DNA from: Pristionchus mayeri
Lineage: Eukaryota; Nematoda; Chromadorea; Rhabditida; Neodiplogasteridae
Length of the DNA stretch: 64,000 nucleotides
Assembly: GCA_036245805.1 (NCBI GenBank)
Contig: BTRK01000006.1
Coordinates: 52,011,257 to 52,075,256, forward strand
Direction: 5' to 3'
Shown here: positions 1 through 12,920 of the stretch, in pieces
Layout of the letters: each line of letters begins with the position of its first letter
Numbering within the stretch: the stretch's first letter is position 1
Notes under the pieces: model-generated
Seen by the model: only the letters and a program-made list of their open reading frames with translations
The model's database searches: none
What the model was told of the DNA's origin: nothing
Made by a program: the position numbers and the translations under genes

Positions 1-29
1 CTAGGCTTTTTAGCGAAATTAGTGCTCAC

Positions 30-3000
30 CTGATTTCTTATCCAGTACTGAATGGGCGAGGGATCAGCAAATCCGGCGCAGCGCATCTCCAGTTTCTCGT
101 CAGCTTTCACGCGAATCTCCGGAGGCGGCTTGATGATGAATGAGGGCGGTTCTGCAAACGAAATTTACGGACGAATGTCAAGACTGTCCGACGAGGAAAT
201 GATGCTGGCTGTTCTGAAAACGACTTTGTTTTTCACCCGAAAATAATAAAGCTCTCGAGTTTGTGGTATTCTAGAGCCATCTTTGGCAATTTTTCCTGTT
301 CAAATTCGGTCATTTCTTCGAAAGATTTACAATAATGAAGGTACGAGATTGGACGAAAGTGAACTCCAACCGGATCTGCGATTACGCTACTATTCATAAA
401 CAGAGTTCTCTTATTGGGAAATATTTGCAATCTTTTCCAGTGCGTTTCATATGCGCTAAATAGGTTACGCTCGCTTATTTATACGGCGCACCTGCAACCT
501 AGACTAAAAGATGACAACAATTTTCAAATAAGAGAACTCTACTTATGCAATCTGAATTCTGCACTCACGAGCGACGATGACGTGCATCTCGAAGGGCGTG
601 CCTCTTCCTAGTGCGTTGAACATTTCGCAGGTGTACATGCCGGCATCCTCCGCCGAGACGCTCACCAGGTCCAGTGAGTCCTCGAATCGCATACTTTGGA
701 AAATGTAATTTTATGATTTTGACTTCCTGCTCGCTGCTGAGGTTCTGTGTTATGGGAAATAATGAAGAAAATTAAGAATCAGTGAGGAAGAAATGCCAGA
801 GCTTGAACGAACCTCCTCTTTCGTGGCGACAAAGTGGCCGTTCCTAGTCCAGTTGACCATCGTCACTTTCGGATTGGCATCTGATTCGCATCGAAGCGTC
901 GCGTTCGTCCCGACAGCTAGCGTGTAGACTTCGGCGTTCGAAGGTAACGTTTCGGGAAGATCTAAAATATTCTCAGCTTTTCGATTTGTATTTCATAAAA
1001 AGTCAATCAATGGGCTTCTGTCATTTTTTCTAATATCGATTACTCTTTTCAGGAAGGACTAAAATATTCTATTTTGTCTAAGAAATTTCAACGTGTTACA
1101 TTAGTCACTCTATCAGCTATTTGTGAAATATGTTATCACTGTTAGTGATACGTAAAATGGCTTGTTTTGCCTGATTTTGCTCAATTTATCTCGGTATGCA
1201 TTTTTCACAGCGATCTGCGATCATTCCAATTGGCCGAACGCCGACGCCCTTTTCAATAACCTTGAATAGCGCACTTCTTTTTCCTCCTTCTCATTTCTCA
1301 CAAAACTGCCGTTCTCAACTCCGTAGGTTGAGAACTTTTTAGGCACGCTCCGCGCTTTGAGATGGGATGGGAGTTGATAGCTCTTTGTGGCGCTAGCGCG
1401 GATGAAGCAATGGTCTGACTCTCTCCATATCACCCACTCTCTCGCTGGTGCGAGAAAGCGAGAGAGCATGAGATTTGAAGAGAGTCAGACGATTACTCCG
1501 CGGATGAGAACGCTTTGTTTCTGTCGTCTCTCACACTTCAGTTGTCTCTCTCCTCTCTCAGTTCGCATTCGATCTAGCGCGCTCTTTGTACGCGCGGGGA
1601 GAGAACGACCGACCTTCGATTCAGGAACATTGCACCGAAAGTACAGCGTGGAACTCACAACGAGGGACCCACTTGCACGTAAAATTGAATTCAATTTGAG
1701 CTACTCAATGCTGTTTTCAACCGAACCTATATCGAAAATCCAATTGTAAATCCGAACGAAGTTTGAACTCACACTGGACGTCCAGGAACGCTTTGGTGAC
1801 CGACTCGCCGAAGATATTGCTCGCATGACAGGAGTACCACCCTCGATCCTCCTTCCGCACATCCCGGATAGCCAGCTCGCCATTCTGATTAATAATTTCT
1901 GTCCAATTGTGTACTTTGTTAGAAATCCGATATTTCGAATCATGCATGATTTGAAAGAGGGGTGAGTTAAGAGAATTGTCTAAATTGAAGGAGCACGTTT
2001 GTCGAAGAATTCTTCTCTCTCTCAATAGCTAGTCCATGTTCACTCACCCCCGTGTGCGCCCGCAGCCCCACCGCAGTGCTCTTCACATTCACTTCCTCGA
2101 ACTTCCATTGATAGTTGATCCTATCGGGATATCCCGTCGCATGGCAGTTCCAGAAGGAACTCGACCCCGCGACCACCGTCTTGTTCTGCGGAGGATAGTC
2201 GAAGTGGACACGCTCTGCAAATTATTTCATACAATCATGAGAATTTCAGTAATGATAGTAAAATTTAATGGATATCGATACAAATAGGCAAAAAAGCAGG
2301 AAATTGAAAAATAGTTGTGGGACTTACTTGGAAACCGCAGCTGGATCACTGCCTCGACTCGGCCCTCGCTGTTCGCGGAGAGGCAGGAATAGGAACCCTG
2401 ACGGATATCAAAAGGTAATGCTTCCGAAACGTTAGCGGGATTCTTCAAAACACGACTATGTGCAAAAGCTTTGAATCACACGATCACACTAGTGTGAATG
2501 ATAAATATACCTCCCACCTGATGGCCAACAGAGACACTCGGAATGCTAAGAATGTTCGAACCGCTGACGATCTTGCCGTTCTGAAATGTCTTGCGTCCAT
2601 AATATTCTCATTTTCGAGATCAGTCATACATATTGTTCTTATCACATCGTAATTATGATATATATCCCGCCTCTCACGAGAAAATCGAGCTGGGGCAGGG
2701 AATTGAGGGGAAATCAGGAAATGAGTTCTAACCGGTTTTGGGCATCCTGAGACATGCCTGACAGATCCCCAGAATATCGTTATGCATACTTCATTCTGAA
2801 GGTGCCTACACCGGGTCGACTACCTGCAGCCTGAACTTTGAGAGCTTTTATCTCAATTCTGGTGAAAGATGGACAAAAAATGTCGAAGGAGTAACCCCAC
2901 TCATTTTTCGAGCTCTATCGATCTTTACAAACCGCTTTTCCTGAATCGCAATTTTAACCATGCTACATTCATGGCTAATGTTCTCAAAAGTGTAGGAAAA

Positions 3001-4845
3001 GGGGCAGCTAAAATTTTTATAGTGCATAGAGCTCTTCAAGAGCTTTCGAATAAGTACCTGGCGACAGAAATACAAACACCTGGGTGTGACTACGGCCATT
3101 TCTACGTTTCCTAATCATTTGAACTTTATTTACAACAGTCGATTATCTCTCACACCGCTCCTTTCGGAGAGAATCATCAAGAATGATTATTTTTCTGCGA
3201 GCTTTTGTGTTGAAAATAAAGTTCAAATGATTAGGAAACGTAGAAATGGCCGTAGTCACACCCAGGTGTTCGTATTTCTGTCGCCAGGTACTCATTCGAA
3301 AGCTCTTGAAGAGCTCTATGCACTATAAAAATTTTAGCTGCCCCTTTTCCTACACTTTTGAGAACATTAGCCATGAATGTAGCTTGGTTAAAATTGCGAT
3401 TCAGGAAAAGCGGTTTGTACAGATCGATAGAGCTCGAAAAATTAGCGGGGGTTACTCCTTCGACATTTTTTGTCCATCGTTCACCAGAATTGAGATAAAA
3501 GCTCTCAAAGTTCAAGCTGCAGGTAGTCGACCCGGTGTAGGCACCTTCAGAATGACGTATGCATAACGATATTATGGGGATCTGTCAAGCATGTCTCAGG
3601 ATGCCCAAAACCGGTTAGAACTCATTTCCTGATTTCCCCTCCATTCCCAGGAATGGGGAATATAGCTCGATTCTCTCGTGAAAGGCGTGATATTATGATT
3701 ATTGTAAAAGGACGAATCGTTAGCACCTTCATCCAGCTGACTTCGGGCGGAGGCACCGCACTCGATGAGCACTTTATCTCCACTGGCTTGCCCTCCTCAG
3801 CGAAGATCACTTCGCCATGTGTGGGCTCCGAAATTACAGGAGGAACTGAACATGATCTTTTGAAAAAAATCAAAAATCAATATTACTCTGTGGAAAAAAT
3901 GCTGTCTTTCATAAAAAAATGCATGCGAAACTCACGATTGCCATGAACGATGAAAAAGACTAAAGATCAAAGATCAAATAATGTATCTCACCATTGACAA
4001 CCAGTCTCACTGGCGGTCCCGTGATCGGCGAAGTCGGTGCCGAGGAGAAGAAGCGAATAACGGAGCAAGTGTAGACAGCCTCGTCCTCCCTCTGCACTGC
4101 GTGAATGGTGAGACCGAGTCCCTCACTGCGAGCGATGCGGCCTGAAATTCAAATCACACTTTTGAGATATAACAGAATCATATTATGGCGATAGCAGTTT
4201 CGGTTCCACCTCCTTATCCCTAATAACTCTTCAAAAATCCTCTAGACTACTTTGCCCACTTGAACCCTCCCTTCTGATCTCTCTGCTCCTAGAACAGAGT
4301 CTCGCAATCAAATTAGGAGCTTTACAGATGTCTTGCTTACGTATTCGTTGTCATTCAAAATACATTACTCCTTTCGTATACTTCAAATCTCTTCTCAACT
4401 CTTATATCATCTCTCCCGTTCTAGTCTGCCTAATTTCAACTACTACCGTAATCGCATTCCTCACCTGTGGATGGACACTGAAAAAAACACATTCATAACC
4501 TGTCGAGGATCGATGATCCTCGGACTGATCTTCTTCGTAGTCACCCTTCTACCCAACTGATACCTGCATTACAGATCGTGGCTCTTTTATCCCAACACAT
4601 CAGAATCCTGACTAACGTATCCATCGAAAAACTCGCATCGTGCAAAAACATTGCACTAGAAGCGATGATAGCAATATCTCACCCTGCAATCCGGGCGAGG
4701 AGTGCCCTGGCTCCACACCATACGCGGAGTGCACCAACTGCCCGTCCTTCCTCCATTCCAACGAGTAGTTGCTGTTGTCCGGGGGCGTTTTCAGCGTACA
4801 GTTGAGCGTTGCAGGCCGCCCCTTGCGCGCCCAATGAGTGCGCAT
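30..4845 (-). CDS. Turtle/IGSF9-like Ig-superfamily cell adhesion protein (3' end outside window)
   Basis: Multi-exon minus-strand gene. Exons in gene order: 4845-4683, 4141-3992, 3845-3727, 2580-2518, 2397-2328, 2214-2048, 1884-1773, 961-813, ~693-569, 151-30. Most phases join in frame. The product shows Ig1 (Cys in LNCTLKTP and YTCSV, with EWRKDGQLV between), Ig2 (IKCSSSAVPPPEVSW ... GSYSCLSANSEG), Ig3 (NCHATGYPDRINYQW ... RGWYSCHASNIFG), Ig4 (LRCESDANP ... GMYTCEMFNALG) and the start of Ig5 (PPPEIRVKADEKLEMRCAG). Domain order and linkers such as LDVQYLPE and PPSFIIKPPPE match the Turtle/Borderless/IGSF9 family. In that family FnIII repeats and a membrane segment follow, which here would lie past position 1. 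The family works at neurite contacts. A small exon may be missing between 2048 and 1884. The signal-peptide exon is not certain; a leucine-rich start on the minus strand at 5368 is one weak candidate. Confidence 0.85.
1405..1498. mobile_element. hAT-like hairpin MITE, family A
   Basis: Inverted-repeat hairpin with arms reading GGTCTGACTCTCT / AGAGAGTCAGAC and an inner CTCTCTCG...CGAGAGAG core. It is bounded by a perfect 8-bp direct repeat CGCGGATG at 1397-1404 and 1499-1506, as expected for hAT superfamily insertion. It lies in an intron of the Ig gene. Confidence 0.85.
2651..3700. mobile_element. Large foldback element (about 480-bp inverted arms) in Ig-gene intron
   Basis: Two arms (about 2651-3120 and 3220-3700) are near-perfect reverse complements. 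They pair from ATTATGATATATATCCCGCC at the left to AAAGGCGTGATATTATGAT at the right, around a short spacer that includes TTCAAATGATTAGGAAACG. Open frames inside (for example 2869-3114 plus and 3231-3515 minus) are mirror images of each other and not independent genes. No transposase is visible, so it is a non-autonomous foldback or composite palindrome. Confidence 0.85.
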
Positions 4846-6254
4846 CTCAAAAAAAAAACCTTTCCAGGAACACGAAGAGAAATCTGTAATCATTGGAATC
4901 TGGAATCTGGTGTACAAATGCAATATTTTCCCGATTAATTTAGGCAAGGAATTAATGAGTAAGTGCGAGGACACAAAAAATACAATAATCGGAATCACGT
5001 GAAACAATGGTTGGATAGGCTCGACTCGAGGTAATACAATACTCGAAAAAATACAACAAGGCAAGACACAGTAATTTTGTGAAAAAGATGGAGAGGATAA
5101 GATGAACGAGGCACTACAAATCTGTGATCACGCACTTGGTTCAATAGCACGAGTGAATCTGATGTGAGCAGGCCGGAGGGGATTAGTAAGCGAGCTCAAG
5201 ATGTTCTAAACGAGAAGGGAGAGGGAGAGGGGAGAGCCCAGTTAGCCGCCGATTCTCGAGGGTCTCAGCCAACAATACACAGTGATTGGAGAGGAGGAAG
5301 GAGAGGAGGAGGAGGGAGGCAAGGTGCAGCAGGAGGAGGTGGGTGTTCCCTCCATAGATAGTGTACACTTGGGGGGAAGGAGGAGTGGGGGGGGGGGGGG
5401 GTGAGGCCCCCGGCTGGCTACTCCACCCTCCCTCTAAGTGAAGATGTTTAGGGCCCGCGGGCAGTGATCAAAGGGCGCCAGATGCAACACTACTTAACTG
5501 CGGGGATAGCATCACAGGCTTTGGCGAGGCGAAATGAGCAGAGTTAAGATTAACAACACTACTTCAAGTAACACCGAGGTATCTTTGGGGTATTTGAAAT
5601 TCCGATCATCGTCTCTTCGAGTTGTGCGATCGAGTATGATGAAGCGAGCATTGTATCATTTCTCGAGAGGAAATATGCTAGGAGCAAGCCTATGCGAAAC
5701 TTCATTAGCAAAATGATCATCGCTCCGTTCATTCGTTAAGCAATACTGCGAGATATCATCACAAGCTTGGGCTAGAGGTAACGGGCAAGGATTGGAGTTA
5801 AGCAACAATACTTTACGTAGATATGAAACCCATAAGAGAGAGAGAGAGAGGCGGGGGACTAGGCGTAGTAGGTAGAAATAGCAAAGCTGTGCGAAACTCC
5901 ATTAGCAACAGGAAGGGCGCGAACGGAAGCGCCGGGGATTTAGTCGAGCGCGAAAAGTTGGGTGACGGCGCGTGAAATGAAGGTGCTAAGGCCCCCTTCA
6001 ATTAGCCGCAGCTGATTCCGACTCGTGCCCAGGGGTGTCATTCGCCCCATTTTGCTGCGGGAATAACTGATAATTTCGAAATTAAAAATAGGAATATGAT
6101 TATTGGTGAGAAGAAATGGCGCAGAATGGAAAGGAGGCTAATTGAGGGGTGCTTTTTTCGTGCTTTAGTGCCAGAAAACCGGAGGCAAAGCCATAGCTAT
6201 CAAATGGTCATTAGGACAATGGGTGGGATTTGATGCGGACTCGCGCAGAGAGAG

Positions 6255-6338
6255 TCATCGTCTAACTCTTTCCATTTCACATGCTCTCTCCCTGTTCTCT
6301 AGTCCTCGAGAGAGTGTGCAAAATGATGAGAGTCCGCG
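6255..6338. mobile_element. Family A hairpin MITE, degenerate
   Basis: Left arm TCATCGTCTAACTCTTTCC pairs imperfectly with GATGAGAGTCCGCGC, and the inner arms read CATGCTCTCTCC and GAGAGAGTGTG. It has the same architecture as the copy at 11142. Ends are approximate. Confidence 0.55.
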
Positions 6339-7597
6339 CAGAAGAAATCTGCGCGATTGTTGTTGTGCGCGCACTCGGAGGAAGAGAATCTCGAGATAAG
6401 CAAAAGAAGAAAAGGGCGGAAACAGCGGGCAACAATGCTGATCGTGCTACTCAAAGGAGGAGAAGGAGGAGGAGGAGGAGGAGGAGGGGAAAGCAGCAAT
6501 CGAGTTAGCCAAAGAGAGCAAAAGAAGCCGAGAAGAGAGGAGAGGGCGGATTATGATGCCCGATGTTCGGCAAGTTCCAAATTTGTACAAAATTCAACTT
6601 GGGTTTGAAAAAATGTGAGCAGAATGCAGTAAACAAGCTATCATCGTGTGTTTCAATGGGGAATAGTAGGCCACTTTGCTAGATTGGTTTTTGGCGCTTT
6701 TCCTTTGTGTGACCTGGCAAATAGCTAATGCAACTAGTAGCATTGAGGACAGCACGAATTGGGATCTCATCAGTCCTGAGGGGGGGGGGGTGATGTGTAT
6801 TGTGACAAGGGCATTATTAAGCAATGCTAGAGGGAGGGACAAGGGGGTTGATATAGTAGTAGCAGTGTGCAGATCGGGTTCTATTCACACCCTGTATAGA
6901 TAGAGGGAGAATGGCCGACTCCTATATGAGCAGCCCCGGGTATTCTCCCACGACGGCCATATTGGATGTGAGGAGGAGTGGAAATGTGTGCAAAGTTTGA
7001 ATGAGACACGGACGCAATATGAGAAATGAGGTGGAATGGGCGGATTTTAGAGCAGTTCGACATTTGGAATTCTGCTCAATCGGTCTAGAGAGTGTGTAGA
7101 ATGAAGAGAGTCAGACCTAAATCTTGCAAAGCGCCGCAACAAGCTAATTGCGAATTTTCTGCACAAAAAGAGACGGCGAGGAGCTCTAGTGTGGGACACA
7201 TAATGGACATTCAGCACACTAGTCCATCTGGGAGATTAGGCAAAAACAATGGGAGAAGGCAAGTGGGGGCCGGATGAGTGAGGGGTCAGAATGGGCTGAT
7301 CGAGGGGAGGGAGTGAACCCTTAGGAGGATACACTCAATCACTCAGACTGTGGGTAGGAGGAGGGTGAGAAGCATTACAATGGTGCGCCGACTCAATTTT
7401 TGTCCAATATCTAAAGTTCGGGAAAATACACAACTGTCTGATTATTCTATACTCACTTCAAGTGGCCGAGAGAAAAGGAAGAGACAATATCCGGAAATGT
7501 TAACTAATGAAAGCATACCTCTTTGGGGGCATAAATTGGGTAGTTGTGCGGTCTCCTTTCTGGATTCCACGGTACCTGCATGAAAAAATCCTCTCTG

Positions 7598-7691
7598 TTT
7601 CGATCGTCTCGTTCTCTTTAGTTCGCGCACTCTCTCGCTCACTCCAACCGACGAGAGAGCGTGTAAAACGAAGAGAGACAGACGGTTGCTC
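7598..7691. mobile_element. Family A hairpin MITE
   Basis: Arms GATCGTCTCGTTCTCTT and AGAGAGACAGACGGTTGCTC surround a CACTCTCTCG...CGAGAGAGCGTG core. Ends are approximate. Confidence 0.6.
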
Positions 7692-8195
7692 CTGTTTCTT
7701 GAATTGAGGTAACTAGAGTCGTACCAGTGTGAATCGCGCCTCCCTTTCTCAAGTGGCAGATGTTAGTACCCCCGTGCCTCTCTCTCGCTCTCTGGTAGAT
7801 CACTAATGAGGCAAGGGAGTGATTAGCATCGGGTGCCGGAGAATGACCGGCAATTCTTTATCACACCAGACAAATTTTCCGGCCAGGATGGAGTACCCTT
7901 CACAGACTTCCTTCCTCCAATCGGGTCCAACTGAGATCATCTAATTATGGAATCCTGTGATGGCCTTGAAGCAGGTTTTTCAGGCTCACGATAATCGTGA
8001 TTATAGCAATTGTTTACAGAACGGTTTATGCTTTGCAATTATCAACAATGAAGGTCCACTTATTGAGAAGGGAAAGACAATAGAGGAGTCTGGAGGAGCC
8101 ATCCTTCATCATTATGCCCGGGCGGTGTCATATTTCATCGCCCCCGTCCTCATTTGGCGCCCTGCTGGGATTAACAACGGCCATATTTTAACCCC

Positions 8196-8288
8196 GAGTA
8201 ATCGTCTGACTCTCTTCATTTTACATACTCTCTCGCTTTCTCTACCTGTGAGAGAGAGTGCAAACTGAGGAGAGTCAGATCATCGCTC
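8196..8288. mobile_element. Family A hairpin MITE
   Basis: Starts GAGTAATCGTCTGACTCTC and ends GAGAGTCAGATCATCGCTC, with CTCTCTCG / GAGAGAG inner arms. Another family A copy follows about 50 bp downstream. Confidence 0.75.
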
Positions 8289-8342
8289 TTTATCCCCGTT
8301 GAGGAGATGATTTTCCAGTGGAGTTCGACATCTACCCAGGTT

Positions 8343-8433
8343 GAGCAATGGTCTAACTCCCTCCATATCATTCACTCTCTCGACGGTTAGAGAAAGCGAG
8401 AGAGTGCGCACTTTGGAGAGAGACAGACGATTA
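8343..8433. mobile_element. Family A hairpin MITE
   Basis: Starts GAGCAATGGTCTAACTCC and ends GAGAGACAGACGATTA, with CACTCTCTCG / CGAGAGAGTG inner arms. Confidence 0.7.
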
Positions 8434-8689
8434 ATTTTCAGATTAAATTTTCTTTAGACATATTGAGTTGTGAGAGAATGTGTAAAATGAAGAGCCCGTG
8501 GGCAGGTTTCTCGAACTAATTTATCGCGGGAGAGAAGAAGATTTTCCAGGAAGATAGTAAATCTACATGCTGAAATACTGCTTATGAGCCAGTATCTAGA
8601 CGATCATTATGAAAATCAGCCGACTGAGGGGAAGAAGAAAGTCTAATAATTTACGATACCGAGAAGATGCAATTCGCCGTAGGAAAAAA

Positions 8690-8786
8690 AGGCAGACGCC
8701 CTCCTCATTCCGCGTGCTCTCTCGCCGGTCAGACAGAGCGAGAGAGCATGTGAAACGAGGAGAGCACGCGCCGATTTGTCATCACT
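8690..8786. mobile_element. Family B hairpin MITE
   Basis: Inner arms CGTGCTCTCTCG and CGAGAGAGCATG flank a GGTCAGACAGAG loop, with outer arm GAGAGCACGCGCCGATTTG. The right end is TCATCACTG. It matches the near-perfect family B copy at 25345, but the left arm has decayed. Confidence 0.65.
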
Positions 8787-10246
8787 GCCCACGCGGAAGC
8801 ACGTGCGCTAGTTTAACTTGCCATAGTAATCGATAAATTTCAGTCATTGAACTTCCTTATCGCCAAAGCGTTAAGCCCCGTTATAGTGAGATCAGGGAAG
8901 AATAAATTTGGTCCGTTTGGCCGATCAAAGATTGCTCATAGATCGTTCCAAGTGTCACTTTATTGACCGAATATGAGAAGAAGAGGGTGCTTGGCTCTGA
9001 CCCATCTCCATTCTATAGTTCAGCGGCTTCTTTTCATTCCTCAAACTCTCCCGATCATCGTTCCTCTAACTCTACTACATTGCGAGTAAAATCTTTCCAG
9101 GTTGTATTTTTTTCGCTCCAAGTGCCCCTTCTTTGCGCCAAAATATGAGATTCCTCCATTTCGCTCCAGTTTCTTTTCTGCACCCTCTCTCAGTTTGATC
9201 TACACATTCGTCCTCCTTCCTCCCCTACTTCCCCTTCTTTCCTATGGGCCTTCTTCCCTTTCACCTCCGGGGTCCCCGGCTTCTGAATGCGCTCGTGCCT
9301 CTGCCTTTTCGTTTCTAATTGGTCGAGACAAATCTCGAGAGTGAGGGGGGAAGATCTCGAGGCTGCTTCGCAACCGCGCGCTTTCCCATTATCAGAACTC
9401 CATCTGCACTTGTCGACGAGCGAAAACAGAGCAAATTCGCGCCTCCTCAAGTTGAATTCGACATTCATTGTACAAACTTCGTTTCTGAGTGGCGGTAGAC
9501 TACGGGAGGAAAATTATCCGAATTTGTACTATGCTGGGAGAGAGCGTTTTCCGAACTTCCCCCGGGCGTTTTTCGGTCTGTTGACAGTTGGCCGCTTTCA
9601 ATGAATAATGCTGTCGACGTGAACGTGTCAAGGGGAGAGGAACGCGCGGCGTATTTCCTTTTCGTTTTCAAACTATTCGCGATGAATAGGGTTACTTCTT
9701 TTAGATATTCCGCGCTACTACTCGCTGTCTGTAGCTAGCTACCGCTTTCCATTAAGCCACTTTGCGGGGGTTCCCTCTTCCTTCTTTCCGTCGTCAGTAC
9801 GTCTACCGTGAGCGTGTGCGCGTTTCGGTTGAGTGACTTCCGTCCCATTCTCGGGTACGCCCTGTTATGGTAGCACCCTGATCGATTAGATTCCAAGCAG
9901 TAAGCCATTAACGATCATCTCAAAATATTTCTACAGAAGACGAGGTATTACACATCTATTGTGATTTTTCCTGGACGAAGTACAACATTTGCGACAAGTT
10001 CATCCTAAAATTAATCAAAAATGGTTCAAGAACATCGCCGAGTGAGGTTTTTATAATAGTCGGGGTTTGTACGAACATTTTATCTTGCTGTGTTGTCTAT
10101 GAAAACATCCGCACACAACGTCTTCGAAAGGCTTGTCTTTGATTTTTTCTGCGCTGTATTTGATAGCCTCGGTTCATAGAGATATTAATTGAATAATTTT
10201 ACAAAGGCAACACAGGCAAGCAAAGACACAAAAAAACGCTGAGTAG

Positions 10247-10358
10247 TAGTGTTGCCAAGTCGGCACACGCCCTCCTAATTTCCTGTGCTCTCTCACCAGT
10301 CAGACAGAGCGAGAGAGCGTGTGAATCGAGGAAAGCACAGGTCGATTTGACATAACTA
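10247..10358. mobile_element. Family B hairpin MITE
   Basis: Starts TAGTGTTGCCAAGTCGG and ends TCGATTTGACATAACTA around the CTCTCTCAC / GCGAGAGAGCGTG core. Flanking octamers CTGAGTAG and CTAAGCAG differ at two bases, consistent with an aged 8-bp target duplication. Confidence 0.65.
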
Positions 10359-10468
10359 CTAAGCAGTAGTCGTCGCGGCCCTTTACGTCGTCCTCGAATT
10401 TCACTCTCGCGTTTCTCGTCGACAACGACGTTCATACACTCTTCGAACAATAGCGCAGTGCCCTCGCG

Positions 10469-10561
10469 GAGCAATCGTCTAACTCTCTTCAGTTTGCACG
10501 CTCTCTCGCCGGTCAGATAGACGAGAGAGTGTACGAAACGAGGCGAGTCAGACCATTGCTC
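10469..10561. mobile_element. Family A hairpin MITE with 8-bp TSD
   Basis: Starts GAGCAATCGTCTAACTCTC and ends GAGTCAGACCATTGCTC. Flanking octamers are CCCTCGCG (10461-10468) and CCCTCGTG (10562-10569), with one mismatch. Confidence 0.8.
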
Positions 10562-11141
10562 CCCTCGTGCCTCCAAACCCCAACCCCGTCACGGTTGCTA
10601 ATTGGCCTCGCCTGTTTACGCAGATTCGTCGACCTAGAATCACGTAGGTATCCAGATCTCTGATCGAGTTCTAGAAACGATGTATCTTCATGTTATGTAC
10701 TCCCATCACGCCAAACTAACTAACGTTTGCGTAGAGAGACCGTGCTATCGTTTCTCGAACTCTAAGGCAGTGGTTTCTTCGGGTGCTCTATCCAGATTAA
10801 CTCCGCGCCTCCTCTCCTTCCTTCTTTATCTTCCCCTTCTCATCTTCCGTGAGTACTACAACCTTCTTCCTCCTCCTCCTCTCCAATCCTCCTTGACTGC
10901 TTCCCTTATTCGTTGCTCTATGCTCCTTCCGCTCACTCTTCTTCTGCCTCCGCTGCCTCGAGAGACAACCTATCAAATAATAGGCACACATTCCCCCCCC
11001 CGTCCGGCTTTTCTTCACTTTGCCTTTTTTGCTCGAAGCCGAAGTCTTATTGGGTAATTGCTCGCTCACCTGGGCCTCTCCCATCTCTCATCTTCCTTGC
11101 TCTTCTTTTGATCTTTGATCTCCGGCAATTTACCAAACTTC

Positions 11142-11234
11142 GAGCAATCGTCTGATTCTCTTCAGTTTGCACGCTCTCTCGTCTCTCTGACCGGTGATAG
11201 AGCTTGCAAACTGAAGAGAGTCAGACGATTGCTC
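11142..11234. mobile_element. Family A hairpin MITE with perfect 8-bp TSD
   Basis: Starts GAGCAATCGTCTGATTCTC and ends GAGAGTCAGACGATTGCTC. The flanking octamer CAAACTTC is identical at 11134-11141 and 11235-11242. This is the best family A reference copy in the window. Confidence 0.88.
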
Positions 11235-12032
11235 CAAACTTCGCCCTATGCCAGAATCAGCCCGGGGGGTTTCCCCCTGTCATCCCCAGTCCTCCCTCGC
11301 ATATCAACCGCTTTCGTCCCGTCTCATTTTACTGACAGCCTTGCTTGCCTTCGGTTTTATTTTTTCGAATTTCAACATAATCCTTTTTTCAAGCCACAAT
11401 CGAAAGTACAATCACTGTGCATACCTTGATACTCGTGCATTTTTCAAGTATTTGTTGCGCTGCTATCCTATACTGATCTGCATCAGAAATTTGAGATTGT
11501 CTATCACAGATTTTTTTGTTATCATGCTTGCGCAACCCCTAACTCCTTGAAGGCTATATTACTCAGAAAATACACAGAAAAATAGGAATTTGCTAGAGAT
11601 CCCTCGTATCTCTCGCAAGGCTCCGCAGGGGATATTATCACACCGTGCTGATTATGTCAGCGCTCGATACCTCGCGCTGGGTAATTTTCTCCGTGGGAGT
11701 TTGAGCACATTCTCATCCCGCGTTCGATATCGAGCCCCTCGCTAATCTATCTTGAAAGCAGTACTTTCTTCCGAGTGTGTTCAATACTAGTGATGCCAAA
11801 TCGGCGCGCGCTCTCCTCGTTTCGTTATCGATTGACTTTCAGAAAATGCCCCCTTGGATAGCTCCATCTCTACCTGCCATTCATTACTCATCTGTGTACT
11901 TTCGTCGCGTGACAACCTTAGATAAAAATGGCTATTATTACTCCCTCAGTTGCACTCCTCTACATTCTACAAATCCCCTCCTCAGGGTAATCCTCACTCC
12001 ATCACGGCTTGCATTTTCCTATTTTGTCTTTC

Positions 12033-12076
<44 letters not shown>

Positions 12077-12309
12077 TCTCTCATTGCTTCATATGCCTCT
12101 TTTGTCTCCCCTGTTCCCATTCACGGGAACCTGGGACCTAATCGTCTTCTGAAAAGTTACTTTAGAGAGGGGGGAATAGCAGGGCGAAGCTTCGCGACTG
12201 GCGCGTCTATACATTTCTCAATGGTGTCTCGCTCAATGGCTGGACACCTGATCTGAGTTTTAATCCTGCTCTGCTTGTCTCGTCTCTCTCCACCTTCCAA
12301 CAAACTTCT

Positions 12310-12920
12310 CTCCTAGTAGTGGCGCGGGGATTCCCCGTAACACAACTGAGCGTTTTGTTGAGATTTCTGTGGTCGTTAGAAACGCACGTGATCGTTCTCT
12401 AATTGTGTGTTCTTGACCTGCTATAGCGGAATATCAGTAACTATGATTCGAGTACCCAAAATTTTCCCTCAAAGTGGCGCGGCTCTCCAGGGATCCCCCG
12501 TAACACGACGACAGTTCAGCGTGTTGTCGAGGTTTGCGTGGCTGTGGGAGAAATATTCGTTCCCAAAGTCACGAGCGTCATTGCCTAGTAAAGCGTAATA
12601 TCAGTAACTATGATCCGAATAGACAAGATTTCCCTCAAACTTGCGCTCTTCTCGAAGAATAGCATGCCGTCAGCGTGTTGTCGGTATTTGTATTTTCGTG
12701 AGAGACATATTCGTTTCCAAATTCACGTGCGTCAATACCTATATATCTGCATATCAGCAACTTTGCTCCGAGTATACCAAACTTCGCTCGAAGTTGTGCG
12801 CCTCTCGAAGGGTAGCACGCCGTTTATTCAGCGTATTGTCGACATTTGTCTGCCGTGAGAGACGCAAGCGTTCGAGCATGCACGTCCGTCTCAATCTTGG
12901 TGTACTATGGCGGAATTATA
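12310..12920. repeat. Degenerate ~160 bp tandem repeat, about four units
   Basis: The landmark TATCAGTAACTATGAT recurs at about 12433 and 12599, with a diverged form near 12754. A second landmark (CCCCGTAACACRAC, later decayed to AGCACGCCG) recurs near 12335, 12500, 12665 and 12820. Spacing is therefore about 155-166 bp, with roughly 15-25 percent divergence between units. There is no coding frame across units. Function unknown. Confidence 0.75.

Noticed and set aside
2869..3566. Mutually antisense open frames sharing FLNRNFN
   Set aside because: Mirror-image frames of one foldback element, not genes.
5183..5368. Signal-peptide exon of the Ig gene (leucine-rich minus-strand start)
   Set aside because: Derived from a CT-rich tract; a possible donor exists but nothing else supports it.
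6281..6608. Arg/Gly-rich open frames
   Set aside because: Produced by a GGA microsatellite in overlapping frames.
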